Below are positions 35,178-45,142 of a stretch of 64,000 nucleotides of DNA, one piece after another. Under the pieces are notes generated by a model that saw only the letters and a program-made list of their open reading frames with translations, did no database searches and had not been told where the DNA came from. The position numbers were made by a program, and so were the translations under genes. Origin of the DNA: Streptomyces griseoviridis (GTDB taxonomy: Bacteria; Actinomycetota; Actinomycetes; Streptomycetales; Streptomycetaceae); NCBI GenBank assembly GCA_014649155.1, contig BMSM01000008.1, positions 240,922 through 304,921 of the forward strand, written 5' to 3'. Position 1 is the first letter of the stretch; each line of letters begins with the position of its first letter.

Positions 35178-36494
35178 ATGCGCAGCATCCGAGCCGCGGC
35201 CGCAGGCGCCGTCACCCTGTCTCTCGCCCTGGCCGCCTCGGCCTGCGGAGGCGGTTCCGCGACGGGCGGCGGGTCCGACGACTCGCCGAAGACCCTGACG
35301 TACTGGGCGTCCAACCAGGGCGCCAGCGTCGAGGCCGACAAGAAGGTCCTGAAGCCGGAGCTGGAGAAGTTCGAGAAGGAGACCGGCATCGAGGTGAAGC
35401 TGGAGGTCGTGCCCTGGTCCGACCTGCTCAACCGCATCCTCACCGCCGCCACCTCGCGCCAGGGCCCCGACGTCCTCAACATCGGCAACACCTGGAGCGC
35501 CTCGCTCCAGGCCACCGGCGCCCTGCTCCCCTGGGACACGAAGACCTTCGACGAGATCGGCGGCAAGGACCGCTTCGTCGACGCCGCGCTCGCCTCCACC
35601 GGCAAGCAGGGCGAGGACCCGGCCGCCGTGCCGCTGTACTCGATGGCGTACGCGCTGTACTACAACAAGCAGATGTTCGCCGACGCGGGCATAGCGAAGC
35701 CGCCGGCCACCTGGGACGAGCTGGTCGCGGCGGGCAGGAAGCTGGCCCAGGACGGCAAGGGGGCCCTGGGCGCGGAGGGCTCGAACCTCTCCGAGAACGT
35801 CCACCACGCCTATGTCTTCGCCCGCCAGCATGGCGTCGACTTCTTCACCGACGACGGCCGTCCCGACTTCACCGACGGGCACGCCGTCGCGGCGGTCAAG
35901 CAGTACGTCGATCTGATGGCGAAGGACAAGGTCATCGCGCCCGGCAACGCCGAGTACGCCCAGAACCAGTCCGTCAGCGACTTCGCCAAGGGCCGGAACG
36001 CGATGCTGCTCTGGCAGTCCGCCGCCGCCAACCTCACCTCCCAGGGCATGGACCCGGGGGCCTACGGCATCGCGCCCGTGCCCGTGCAGTCGGGCGCGCC
36101 CGGCCCCGGCACCCAGGTCAACTCCCTGGTCACCGGCATCAACATCGCCGTCTTCAAGAACACCGACAACCTCTCCGGCGCGAAGAAGTTCGTGAAGTTC
36201 ATGACCGGCGCCGAGGAGCAGAAGATCCTCAACAAGGCGTACAGCTCCATCCCGCCGGTCGAGGCGGCCCAGTCCGACCCGGCCTTCGCCACCCCGGACA
36301 ACAAGGTCCTCAAGGAGACCCTCGCCAGGAGCGCGGTCGCGGTGCCGCAGGTGCCCGCCGAGTCCCAGTTCGAGACGGCGATCGGTACGGCGGTCAAGGA
36401 GCTGTTCGCCGATGCCGCCGCCGGACGCCCGGTCACCACGCAGTCCGTCAGGGCCGCGCTGGAGAAGGCCCAGACGCAGATGCCGGCGGCGTGA
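35178..36494 (+). CDS. Sugar ABC transporter substrate-binding lipoprotein
   Basis: A 438-residue protein with a lipoprotein signal and lipobox (LAASAC, C23). The family 1 solute-binding pattern is clear: LTYWASNQ at the start, DVLNIGNTWSASLQATGALLPW, YYNKQMFADAGIAKPPATWDEL, and a C-terminal VKFMTGAEEQ. It would capture oligosaccharides, probably laminari-oligosaccharides or beta-glucosides given the flanking GH55, GH1 and GH16 genes. It overlaps the first permease by GTGA. No ATPase gene is present, so a shared MsiK-type ATPase elsewhere is expected, as for most Streptomyces sugar importers. Confidence 0.88.
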   Translation: MRSIRAAAAGAVTLSLALAASACGGGSATGGGSDDSPKTLTYWASNQGASVEADKKVLKPELEKFEKETGIEVKLEVVPWSDLLNRILTAATSRQGPDVLNIGNTWSASLQATGALLPWDTKTFDEIGGKDRFVDAALASTGKQGEDPAAVPLYSMAYALYYNKQMFADAGIAKPPATWDELVAAGRKLAQDGKGALGAEGSNLSENVHHAYVFARQHGVDFFTDDGRPDFTDGHAVAAVKQYVDLMAKDKVIAPGNAEYAQNQSVSDFAKGRNAMLLWQSAAANLTSQGMDPGAYGIAPVPVQSGAPGPGTQVNSLVTGINIAVFKNTDNLSGAKKFVKFMTGAEEQKILNKAYSSIPPVEAAQSDPAFATPDNKVLKETLARSAVAVPQVPAESQFETAIGTAVKELFADAAAGRPVTTQSVRAALEKAQTQMPAA

Positions 36495-37504
36495 GCGCCA
36501 TGGCCGCCACCGTTGCCCGCGCGACCGGCGGACGGGCCCCGCACGACGGCCCGCCCGCCGGTCCGGCGGCCGGCGCCGCCCGCCGCCCCGGCCGGGTCCG
36601 CCGCGTCGGACTGCCGTACCTCCTCCTGCTCCCCGCCCTGCTGCTCGAACTCCTCGTCCACCTGGTGCCGATGGTGATCGGCACGGTGATGAGCTTCAAG
36701 GAACTGACCCAGTTCTTCATCCGCGACTGGGGCGCCGCCCCCTGGTCCGGCCTGGACAACTACACGGTCGCCGTCGACTTCGACGGCCCGGTCGGCGCGG
36801 ACCTCCTGCACTCCTTCCTGATCACCGTCGCCTTCACCGTGCTGTCGGTCGGGCTCTGCTGGGCCCTCGGCACGGCGGCGGCGATCTGCATGCAGGACAC
36901 CTTCCGGGGCCGGGGCCTGCTGCGCGCCCTGTTCCTCGTGCCGTACGCGCTGCCGGTCTACGCGGCCGTCATCACCTGGGTGTTCATGTTCCAGCACGAC
37001 AACGGCCTGGTGAACCACGTCCTGCACGACCAGCTCGGCCTCACCGACAAGCCCTCCTTCTGGCTGATCGGCGACAACGCGTTCGTCGCGCTGCTCACCG
37101 TCTCCGTGTGGAAGGGCTGGCCGTTCGCCTTCCTGATCGTCATGGCCGGCCTCCAGAACATCCCCCGGGAGCTGTACGAGGCCGCCGCCCTGGACGGCGC
37201 CGGCGTGTGGCAGCAGATCCGCCGGATCACCCTGCCGTCGCTGCGGCCGGTCAACCAGGTCCTCGTCCTCGTCCTGTTCCTGTGGACGTTCAACGACTTC
37301 AACACGCCGTACGTCCTCTTCGGCAAGAGCGCCCCCGCCTCCGCCGACCTCATCTCCGTCCACATCTACCAGGAGTCCTTCGCCACCTGGAACTTCGGCC
37401 GGGGCTCGGCGATGTCGGTCCTGCTGCTGCTCTTCCTGCTCGTCGTGACCGGCGTCCACCTGGCGGTCACCTCCCGCGGACGGAGGGTCCGTACCCGTGC
37501 CTAG
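36491..37504 (+). CDS. Sugar ABC transporter permease (MalF-type)
   Basis: A 337-residue membrane protein from GTG 36491, overlapping the lipoprotein stop. After a Pro/Ala/Arg-rich cytoplasmic N-terminus come six hydrophobic segments beginning LPYLLLLPALLLELLVHLVP. The cytoplasmic EAA loop reads YEAAALDGAGVWQQIRRITLP, which docks the ATPase. It forms the channel with the next gene product. Its end overlaps that gene by 8 bases. Confidence 0.9.
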   Translation: MSAMAATVARATGGRAPHDGPPAGPAAGAARRPGRVRRVGLPYLLLLPALLLELLVHLVPMVIGTVMSFKELTQFFIRDWGAAPWSGLDNYTVAVDFDGPVGADLLHSFLITVAFTVLSVGLCWALGTAAAICMQDTFRGRGLLRALFLVPYALPVYAAVITWVFMFQHDNGLVNHVLHDQLGLTDKPSFWLIGDNAFVALLTVSVWKGWPFAFLIVMAGLQNIPRELYEAAALDGAGVWQQIRRITLPSLRPVNQVLVLVLFLWTFNDFNTPYVLFGKSAPASADLISVHIYQESFATWNFGRGSAMSVLLLLFLLVVTGVHLAVTSRGRRVRTRA

Positions 37505-38357
37505 CCCGCGTTCCCCGATGGCCGCGCCCCGCTCCTTCCAGTGGACCCGGCGGGTCTTCCTCACGCTCCTGACCGCCTTCGTCCTGCTGCCGGTCTACGT
37601 CATGGTCTCCAGCTCGCTGAAGCCGCTCGCCGACGTGACCAGCGGCTTCCACTGGCTGCCCAGCGGCCTGACCCTCCGCCCGTACATCGACATCTGGTCC
37701 ACCGTCCCGCTCGCCCGGTACTTCGTGAACTCCCTGGTCGTCGCGGGCGCGGCGACCGTCTGCTCGGTGGTCATCGCGGTCTTCGCCGCGTACGCCGTCA
37801 GCCGGTACGACTTCCGCGGCAAGCGGGTCTTCACGGTCACCGTCCTGTCGACGCAGATGTTCCCCGGCATCCTCTTCCTCCTGCCCCTCTTCCTCCTCTA
37901 CGTCAACATCGGCAACACCACCGGCATCGCCCTGTTCGGCTCCCGCGGCGGCCTGATCCTCACCTATCTCACCTTCTCCCTGCCCTTCTCCATCTGGATG
38001 CTGATCGGCTACTTCGACTCCGTGCCGCGCGACCTGGACGAGGCGGCGCTGGTCGACGGCTGCGGTCCGCTGCGTGCCCTGTTCCGGGTCGTGGTGCCGG
38101 CCGCGGTCCCGGGCATCGTCGCGGTCGCCGTCTACGCGTTCATGACCGCGTGGGGCGAAGTGCTGTTCGCGTCGGTGATGACCAACGACACCACCCGCAC
38201 CCTCGCCGTCGGCCTCCAGGGCTACTCCACCCTCAACGACGTGTACTGGAACCAGATCATGGCCGCCTCGCTCGTGGTGAGCGTCCCCGTGGTCGCCGGC
38301 TTCCTGCTCCTCCAGCGCTATCTCGTCGCCGGACTGACGGCCGGAGCCGTCAAGTGA
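37497..38357 (+). CDS. Sugar ABC transporter permease (MalG-type)
   Basis: A 286-residue membrane protein starting at GTG 37497 within the end of the previous gene. It has six hydrophobic segments (VFLTLLTAFVLLPVYVMVSS first) and the EAA loop LDEAALVDGCGPLRALFRVV. The partner permease, lipoprotein and beta-glucosidase genes are co-directional and overlapping or nearly so, so they form one operon for uptake and intracellular hydrolysis of beta-glucan oligomers. Confidence 0.9.
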   Translation: MPSPRSPMAAPRSFQWTRRVFLTLLTAFVLLPVYVMVSSSLKPLADVTSGFHWLPSGLTLRPYIDIWSTVPLARYFVNSLVVAGAATVCSVVIAVFAAYAVSRYDFRGKRVFTVTVLSTQMFPGILFLLPLFLLYVNIGNTTGIALFGSRGGLILTYLTFSLPFSIWMLIGYFDSVPRDLDEAALVDGCGPLRALFRVVVPAAVPGIVAVAVYAFMTAWGEVLFASVMTNDTTRTLAVGLQGYSTLNDVYWNQIMAASLVVSVPVVAGFLLLQRYLVAGLTAGAVK

Positions 38358-38386
38358 CCCGGCCCCTCTCCACCGAAAGGACCCCC

Positions 38387-39748
<1,362 letters not shown>

Positions 39749-39875
39749 CCGTGGCCCGGTGATCCGGGGGCCGGGGGCGCGGACACGGAAGTCCGCGCCC
39801 GGCGGTCTCCCGCAGCTCCCTATATGTCAGGTGCACGTCAATTGCGTCATCCCGCACTCACCGAAGGAGATCCCG

Positions 39876-41744
39876 ATGGCATCCCGCACTCTCCTGACCG
39901 CCCTGGCGGCCCTGACGCTGCTGGCCGCCGGCCCGGCGTTCACCCCGCCGGCCGCCGCGAACCCCGCGGTGGCGGCAGCCTGGGACACGGACCGCGCGGC
40001 CGCCGCCTACGCGGCCTCCCCGGCCGCCGTCACGGCGTCCGGCAGCGAGAACGCGGGCACCGCGCCCGGTCTCGCCTTCGACGGCGACGGCGGCACCCGC
40101 TGGTCCAGCGACTTCACCGACGGCGCGTGGCTGCGCGTCGACCTCGGCTCGGTCATCCGCGTCGACCGGGTCGTCCTGGACTGGGAGGCGGCCTACGGCA
40201 GGAGATACGTCCTGGAGGCGTCGGTGGACGGCACCGCCTGGACCCCGTTCTACACGGAGACCGACGGCACCGGCGGCTCGGTCACCGCGCACACCTACCC
40301 GCAGGAGGCGCGGGCCCGCTACGTCCGCCTGCGCGGCGTGGAGCGGGCCACCCCGTACGGCTACTCGCTCTGGTCCTTCAAGGTGTACGGCGGCGAACCG
40401 GCCCCCGCCACCGGCACCCGCGCCAACCTCGCCCTCCACCACCCCGCCTACTCCGACGTCTACCAGCACGCGGGCAACTCGCCCGCGTTCGTCACGGACG
40501 GCGGCCGGCCCGCCGACCTCAAGGCGGACGTCTCCCGCTGGTCCAGCGACTGGAACGCGGACCGCTGGGTCTCCGTCGACCTCGGCGCCACCTCGGTCAT
40601 CGACACGGTGGAGCTGTACTGGGAGGCGGCGTACGCCGTCGACTACGAACTCCAGGTCTCCGACGACAACCGCACCTGGCGCACGGTGTACCGGCCCTCG
40701 GCCGCCGAGGTCGCCGCCCGCCGCGCCGACGTGAAGTCCCCGGCCGAGGCGACGGGCCGGCGCGACAGCGTCCGCCTGCCCACGCCGGCCACCGGCCGCT
40801 ACGTCCGCATGCTCGGCAAGGAACGCCGCTCCTTCTACAACCCGGCCCCGGCGACGGCCCAGTTCGGCTACTCCCTCTACGAGTTCGAGGTCTGGGGCAC
40901 CGGCGGTTCGGCGTCGGCCGCGTACCCGGCGCTCCCCGGCGACCAGGGCGGCACCTACCGGACCGCCTTCTTCGACGACTTCACCACGTCCGCCCTGGAC
41001 CGCTCCAAGTGGCGGGTGGTGCGCACCGGCACGGAGATGGGCCCGGTCAACGGCGAGTCCCAGGCGTACGTCGACTCCACGGACACCGTCCGCCAGGAGA
41101 ACGGCGCGCTGGTCCTGGCCGCCCGGTACTGCGACGACTGCACGCGGGCGGGCGGAGTGACGTACGACTTCACCTCCGGCCGCATCGACACCCACACCAA
41201 GTTCGACTTCACCTACGGCAGGGTCAGCGCGCGGATGCGGCTGCCCGTCGGTGACGGCTTCTGGCCCGCCTTCTGGCTGCTCGGCAGCAACGTGGACGAC
41301 CCGGCCGTCTCCTGGCCCGCCTCGGGCGAGACCGACATCATGGAGAACATCGGCTACGGCGACTGGACCAGCAGCGCCCTGCACGGCCCGGGCTATTCGG
41401 CGGACGGCAACATCGGCGCCCGGCAGGTGTACCCGGCGGGCGGCCGGGCCGACCAGTGGCACACCTACGCGGTGGAGTGGACGCCCACGGGCATGCGCTT
41501 CTACGTCGACGACCGGCTGGTGCAGGAGACGACCCGGAACAAGCTGGAGTCGACCCGGGGCCAGTGGGTCTTCGGCCACGACCAGTACGTGATCCTCAAC
41601 CTGGCGCTGGGCGGCGCCTACCCCGCCGGGTGGAACAAGGTCACCTCGCCCTACTGGGGGCTGCCGCAGTCGAGCGTGGACCGCGTCGCGGGCGGGGGAG
41701 TGCGGGCGGAGGTGGACTGGGTGCGGGTCGAGCAGAAGGGGTGA
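39876..41744 (+). CDS. Secreted GH16 beta-1,3-glucanase (laminarinase) with two F5/8C domains
   Basis: A 622-residue protein from ATG 39876 with ribosome site GAAGGAGA. A Sec signal (LLTALAALTLLAAGPAF) is followed by two discoidin/F5-8C (CBM32-like) domains at about 45-185 and 190-350 (each with TRWSSD or SRWSSD and VDLG). The GH16 domain has catalytic E485, D487 and E490 in GETDIMENIG, plus WPAFWLLGS and FYVDDRLVQ. It should cut beta-1,3-glucan outside the cell and feed the adjacent importer. It has its own 127-base upstream gap, in which I see no clear operator. Confidence 0.9.
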   Translation: MASRTLLTALAALTLLAAGPAFTPPAAANPAVAAAWDTDRAAAAYAASPAAVTASGSENAGTAPGLAFDGDGGTRWSSDFTDGAWLRVDLGSVIRVDRVVLDWEAAYGRRYVLEASVDGTAWTPFYTETDGTGGSVTAHTYPQEARARYVRLRGVERATPYGYSLWSFKVYGGEPAPATGTRANLALHHPAYSDVYQHAGNSPAFVTDGGRPADLKADVSRWSSDWNADRWVSVDLGATSVIDTVELYWEAAYAVDYELQVSDDNRTWRTVYRPSAAEVAARRADVKSPAEATGRRDSVRLPTPATGRYVRMLGKERRSFYNPAPATAQFGYSLYEFEVWGTGGSASAAYPALPGDQGGTYRTAFFDDFTTSALDRSKWRVVRTGTEMGPVNGESQAYVDSTDTVRQENGALVLAARYCDDCTRAGGVTYDFTSGRIDTHTKFDFTYGRVSARMRLPVGDGFWPAFWLLGSNVDDPAVSWPASGETDIMENIGYGDWTSSALHGPGYSADGNIGARQVYPAGGRADQWHTYAVEWTPTGMRFYVDDRLVQETTRNKLESTRGQWVFGHDQYVILNLALGGAYPAGWNKVTSPYWGLPQSSVDRVAGGGVRAEVDWVRVEQKG

Positions 41745-41765
41745 GGCGCCGGGCGCCGGGCGGGC

Positions 41766-42623
41766 TCAGGCGCGGTGGGCGGCGATCGCGGCCCGCACGA
41801 ACGACCGCACCAGCGGGTCGGTCTCCCCGGCCCGCCACGTCACCACCACCCGGCTCGGCGCCATGTCGGTCAGCGGCACCACGGTGAGGCCCTCGCCGGG
41901 GTCGTGGCCCACGAGGGTCACGCCGACCGTGCCGTTCCACAGCACGGCCTGCCGGCACTCCTGGACCGCGCGCACCACCGGCCCCCGGCGCGGCCGGCCG
42001 CCGTGCCAGTACGACTGCCAGTGCGGATCGGTGCCGTCCGGGAACCGGAACCAGTCGCGTCCCGCCAGGTCGGCCAGTGTCAGCCCGGCGCGGCCGGCCA
42101 GCGGGTCGTCCGCGCGCAGCAGCGCCCCCACCGGGTCGGCCCGCACCTCGCGGACCTCCAGGCCCGTCCCGTCGAACGGCGCGCGGGTCAGGGCGGCGTC
42201 GACCGGCCCGGCCCGCAGTCCGCAGGTCGGGTCGGACAGGCCGGCCTCGCGGACGCGGACCTCGACGTGCGGGTGCCGGGCGCGGTAGGAGCGGGCCAGC
42301 CGCGCCGCGTCCGGGTCGCCGCTGTCGCCCAGGATGCCCACGGTGAGGACGGCACGTCCGGCCGCCGCGGTCATCCGGGTCCCGGCCAGGCCGGCCCGGT
42401 CGAGCAGGTCCCGCGCCTCGGCGAGCAGGACCACGCCGACCGGGGTGAGGGCGACCCCGGCGGACGACCGCTCGAAGAGCAGGGCACCGGCCTCGGTCTC
42501 CAGCCGCTTGATCGCCCGGCTCAGCGGCGGCTGGCTCATGCGCAGCCGCGCGGCGGCCCGGCCGAAGTGCAGTTCCTCGGCGACCGCCACGAAGTAGCGC
42601 AGCGTCCGCAGCTCCAGCTCCAT
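41766..42623 (-). CDS. LysR-family transcriptional regulator
   Basis: A 285-residue protein of normal family length. The N-terminal helix-turn-helix reads LRYFVAVAEELHFGRAAARL, then MSQPPLSRAIKRLETEAGALLFERS. The C-terminal effector-binding domain follows (LTVGILGDSGDPDAARLARSYRARHPHVEVRV). It is divergent from the DoxX gene with a LysR-type dyad between, so that gene is the probable target. The inducer is unknown. Confidence 0.9.
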   Translation of the reverse strand: MELELRTLRYFVAVAEELHFGRAAARLRMSQPPLSRAIKRLETEAGALLFERSSAGVALTPVGVVLLAEARDLLDRAGLAGTRMTAAAGRAVLTVGILGDSGDPDAARLARSYRARHPHVEVRVREAGLSDPTCGLRAGPVDAALTRAPFDGTGLEVREVRADPVGALLRADDPLAGRAGLTLADLAGRDWFRFPDGTDPHWQSYWHGGRPRRGPVVRAVQECRQAVLWNGTVGVTLVGHDPGEGLTVVPLTDMAPSRVVVTWRAGETDPLVRSFVRAAIAAHRA

Positions 42624-42632
42624 GCTGCGACG

Positions 42633-42647
42633 ATACCCGTGGGGTAT
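42633..42647. promoter_or_regulatory. LysR-type operator dyad
   Basis: ATACCC-GTG-GGGTAT is a perfect dyad of the ATAC-N7-GTAT class in the 80-base divergent gap, 10 bases before the LysR start and 57 before doxX. It fits the T-N11-A rule for LysR regulators. Confidence 0.65.
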
Positions 42648-42703
42648 GGGGGAGACGGAACAGGTCTTGGACGGCCGCGGGGTGCCGGCGGTGGGATGGG
42701 GGC

Positions 42704-43054
42704 ATGACCTTCGCGTACTGGACCGTCGCCGGCCTGCTGGCCCTCTTCTACCTCTACAGCGGCGCGGTGAAGACGGTGTGGAGCCGGGAGCGGCTCCGGC
42801 CGATGATGGCCTGGGTGGACAGCATGCCGCTGCCGGCGGTCCGGGCCATCGGCGCCGTCGAGGTGCTGGGCGCCCTCGGCCTGCTCCTCCCGCCCCTGAC
42901 CGGCCTCGCTCCCGGACTCGCCGTCGCCGCCGCCCTCGGCTTCGTCCTGCTCCAGCTCGCCGCGACCGGGGTGCACCTGCGCATGGGGGACCGGCAGGTC
43001 GCCCTGAACGTGGTGCTGGTGGTGGCGGCCGGGGCGGTCGCCTGGCTGGCCTGA
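42704..43054 (+). CDS. DoxX family membrane protein
   Basis: A 116-residue protein with four predicted transmembrane helices (VAGLLALFYLYSGAVKTV first, then AIGAVEVLGALGLLLPPL, two more to the C-terminus). The length and layout fit DoxX/DoxD-like proteins, often linked to thiol or redox stress. The divergent LysR regulator and intervening dyad suggest inducible expression. Its stop lies four bases before the convergent methyltransferase stop, with no separate terminator visible. Confidence 0.82.
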   Translation: MTFAYWTVAGLLALFYLYSGAVKTVWSRERLRPMMAWVDSMPLPAVRAIGAVEVLGALGLLLPPLTGLAPGLAVAAALGFVLLQLAATGVHLRMGDRQVALNVVLVVAAGAVAWLA

Positions 43055-43058
43055 GCGG

Positions 43059-43880
43059 TCAGCTCTCCTTCCGGCCCACCCCGCCGTACATCCCGATCAG
43101 CGGAGCGTCGGGGCGCGGGGGCTCCTCCGGGCGCCAGTCGGTGACGCGGACCAGACCCGGCTCGATCAGGGAGAAGTCGCCGAAGAGGTCCAGGACGCGG
43201 GCGTGCGGGCGGAGGTTCATCGTGGCGGACGCCTTGTCGTAGACGGCCGCCGCGTCCTCGCGGTGGTCCTCGTGGACGTCGCCCGTCGCGTGCGAGAGGA
43301 CCAGGTACGAGCCGGCGGGGAGGGCGTCGCGGAGGGTGGCGAGGATGCCGTCCGGGTCCTCGGTGTCGGAGACGAAGTGGACGACGGCCACCAGCAGCAG
43401 CGCCAGCGGCTGGTCGAAGTCGATGAGCCGGCGCACCTCCGGGTGGTCGAGGATCGCCCGGGGATCGCGCAGGTCGGCGAGGACGACGGCGGTGTCGGGT
43501 TCGTCCAGCAGCGCCATGGAGTGGGTGCTGACGATCGGGTCGTTGTCGACGTAGACGACCCGGGTGTCCGGGGCGACGGCGCGGGCGATCTGGTGCACGT
43601 TGGGCTCGGTGGGCAGGCCCGTGCCGATGTCCAGGATCTGCCGGATGCCGCCCTCGGCGACCACGTGCTCGACGGCCCGCCGCATGAACCGCCGGTTGGC
43701 GAGGACGCCCTCGCGCACCTCCGGCGCCCGCCGCATGAACTCCTCGGCGGCGGCCTGGTCGACCTCGTAGTGGTCCTTCCCGCCGAGGAAGTAGTCGTAC
43801 ATCCGGGCCGGATGGGGCTTGCTGGTGTCGATCCGGTGGGCGGGGGAGTCGCTCCGGCCGTCGCTGCCGAGGGAGGTCAT
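43059..43880 (-). CDS. SAM-dependent methyltransferase, DUF574/Methyltransf_19 type
   Basis: A 273-residue protein from ATG 43880 (GGAG about 11 bases upstream); longer readings lack homology. The family hallmark PARMYDYFLGGKDHYEVD is at about 23-40, followed by LDIGTGLPTEPNVHQIA (SAM motif) and VVYVDNDPIVSTHSMALL. This is an abundant actinobacterial family with dozens of copies per genome, frequently next to XRE-DUF5753 genes as here (divergent XRE at 44130). The substrate is unknown. Confidence 0.88.
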   Translation of the reverse strand: MTSLGSDGRSDSPAHRIDTSKPHPARMYDYFLGGKDHYEVDQAAAEEFMRRAPEVREGVLANRRFMRRAVEHVVAEGGIRQILDIGTGLPTEPNVHQIARAVAPDTRVVYVDNDPIVSTHSMALLDEPDTAVVLADLRDPRAILDHPEVRRLIDFDQPLALLLVAVVHFVSDTEDPDGILATLRDALPAGSYLVLSHATGDVHEDHREDAAAVYDKASATMNLRPHARVLDLFGDFSLIEPGLVRVTDWRPEEPPRPDAPLIGMYGGVGRKES

Positions 43881-44129
43881 GGTGCCTGGCTCCGTCCTGA
43901 ACTCGCGCGCCGCTGTCGCGCGTTGCCCGTGGGGCGTGAGTGTCGTGAGTGCATCTTGGCATGCTTCGGCGGGTCGTACGTCCGTGACCTCGGGGGCGCC
44001 GCCGGGAAGGGCCGGGGGCGTACACCTCCTTCTGTACGGGCTCCCCGGGCGCCGCGCGCGTGTCCGGCTGCCGACCACGGCCGTTGTACTGCCCGAAGGT
44101 GTGCGGTCAGCGCGACAAGGGGGTCGTCC

Positions 44130-44951
44130 ATGGCGAACAACGGCACGGTCGAGACGTCCGACAGTCTCAAGGCGTTCGGAGCGGCGCTGAAGGCGTTCCG
44201 GGAGCGGGCCGCGCTGACACAGGAGCAACTGGCCGTGCTGATCGACTACTCGGTCGCCACCGTCGCCTCCGTCGAGCAGGGCCGCCGGTTGCCGACGCCC
44301 CCGTTCATCGACCGGGTGGAGGCGGTGCTGGACGCGTTCGGCGTGCTGCGGGCGATGGCCCGGCACGTGGGCCGGGAACGGGGGCTGGCGGTCTGGTTCC
44401 GGGAGTGGGCGCAACTGGAGGAGACCGCCGTCACCCTGTGCACCTACGAGTGCCGGGTGGTGCCGGGGCTGCTCCAGACGGAGGAGTACACCCGCGCGGT
44501 CATGCTGAACGTGCCGCCGCCGCCCAGCGAGGAGCAACTGGGGGAGCGGATCGCCGCGCGGCGCGCGCGGCAGGAACTGCTGCGGCGCACACCGCCGATC
44601 GCGTTCAGCTTCATCGTCGAGGAGGCGGTACTGCTGCGGCACGTCGGGGGTGAGGAGGTCACCCGCGCGCTGCTCGGCCATCTCCTCGCCTGCGCCGAAC
44701 TGTGGAACGTCGAGTTGCAGGTGATGCCGTTGCGGCAGCCGTTCCACGCGGGGACCGATGGGCCTATGCGGTTGCTGGAGACTCCTGAACGGCACTGGGT
44801 CGGGTATGCGGAGGGCCAGAAGACCGGGCAGCTCATCACCGACCGGGAAGCGGTCAGTGTCATGCAGATGCGCTATGCGAAGATGCGCTCGCAGGCCCTG
44901 TCCCCTGCGGACTCGGCCGAGTTGTTGCGGCAGATGCGAGGAGCGCCATGA
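44130..44951 (+). CDS. XRE-family regulator (DUF5753 type), intact
   Basis: A 273-residue protein. Helix-turn-helix AFRERAALTQEQLAVLIDYS then VATVASVEQGRRLP; DUF5753 region with GLAVWFREWAQLE, CTYECRVVPGLLQTEEYTRAV, FSFIVEEAVLLRH and MRLLETPERHWVGYAEGQ. It is a close paralogue of the frameshifted gene at the window start and defines its intact reading frame. It is coupled to DUF397 by ATGA. The 249-base gap to the divergent methyltransferase must hold both promoters; I see no clear operator there. Confidence 0.92.
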   Translation: MANNGTVETSDSLKAFGAALKAFRERAALTQEQLAVLIDYSVATVASVEQGRRLPTPPFIDRVEAVLDAFGVLRAMARHVGRERGLAVWFREWAQLEETAVTLCTYECRVVPGLLQTEEYTRAVMLNVPPPPSEEQLGERIAARRARQELLRRTPPIAFSFIVEEAVLLRHVGGEEVTRALLGHLLACAELWNVELQVMPLRQPFHAGTDGPMRLLETPERHWVGYAEGQKTGQLITDREAVSVMQMRYAKMRSQALSPADSAELLRQMRGAP

Positions 44952-45124
44952 GCGAGCTGGACTGGTTCAAGAGCAGCTACAGCGGGTCCGAGGGTGATGA
45001 CTGCGTGGAGGTCGCGCACACGTCCGGTGGTGTGTGGGTCCGCGACTCCAAGGAAGCGGACGGCCCCTGCCTCACGGTCGCCCCTGCCGCGTGGGGCGAC
45101 TTCCTCGGTTTCGTGGGGGTCTGA
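44948..45124 (+). CDS. DUF397 domain protein
   Basis: A 58-residue protein starting at ATG 44948 within the XRE stop (ATGA). It reads ELDWFKSSYSGSEGDDCVEV, then VWVRDSKEADGPCLTV and W-G-D-F-L at the C-terminus, the full DUF397 pattern. It pairs with the XRE regulator and parallels the pair at 1-962. Its stop codon lies inside the 10-bp terminator hairpin at 45119-45142. Confidence 0.9.
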   Translation: MSELDWFKSSYSGSEGDDCVEVAHTSGGVWVRDSKEADGPCLTVAPAAWGDFLGFVGV

Positions 45125-45142
45125 CCGGCCGCCCGGTCAGAC
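45119..45142. terminator. Hairpin overlapping both convergent stop codons
   Basis: GTCTGACCGG (45119-45128) is perfectly complementary to 45133-45142 around CCGC. The TGA of DUF397 and the TGA of the reductase both fall inside the stem, giving a compact bidirectional terminator. Confidence 0.75.
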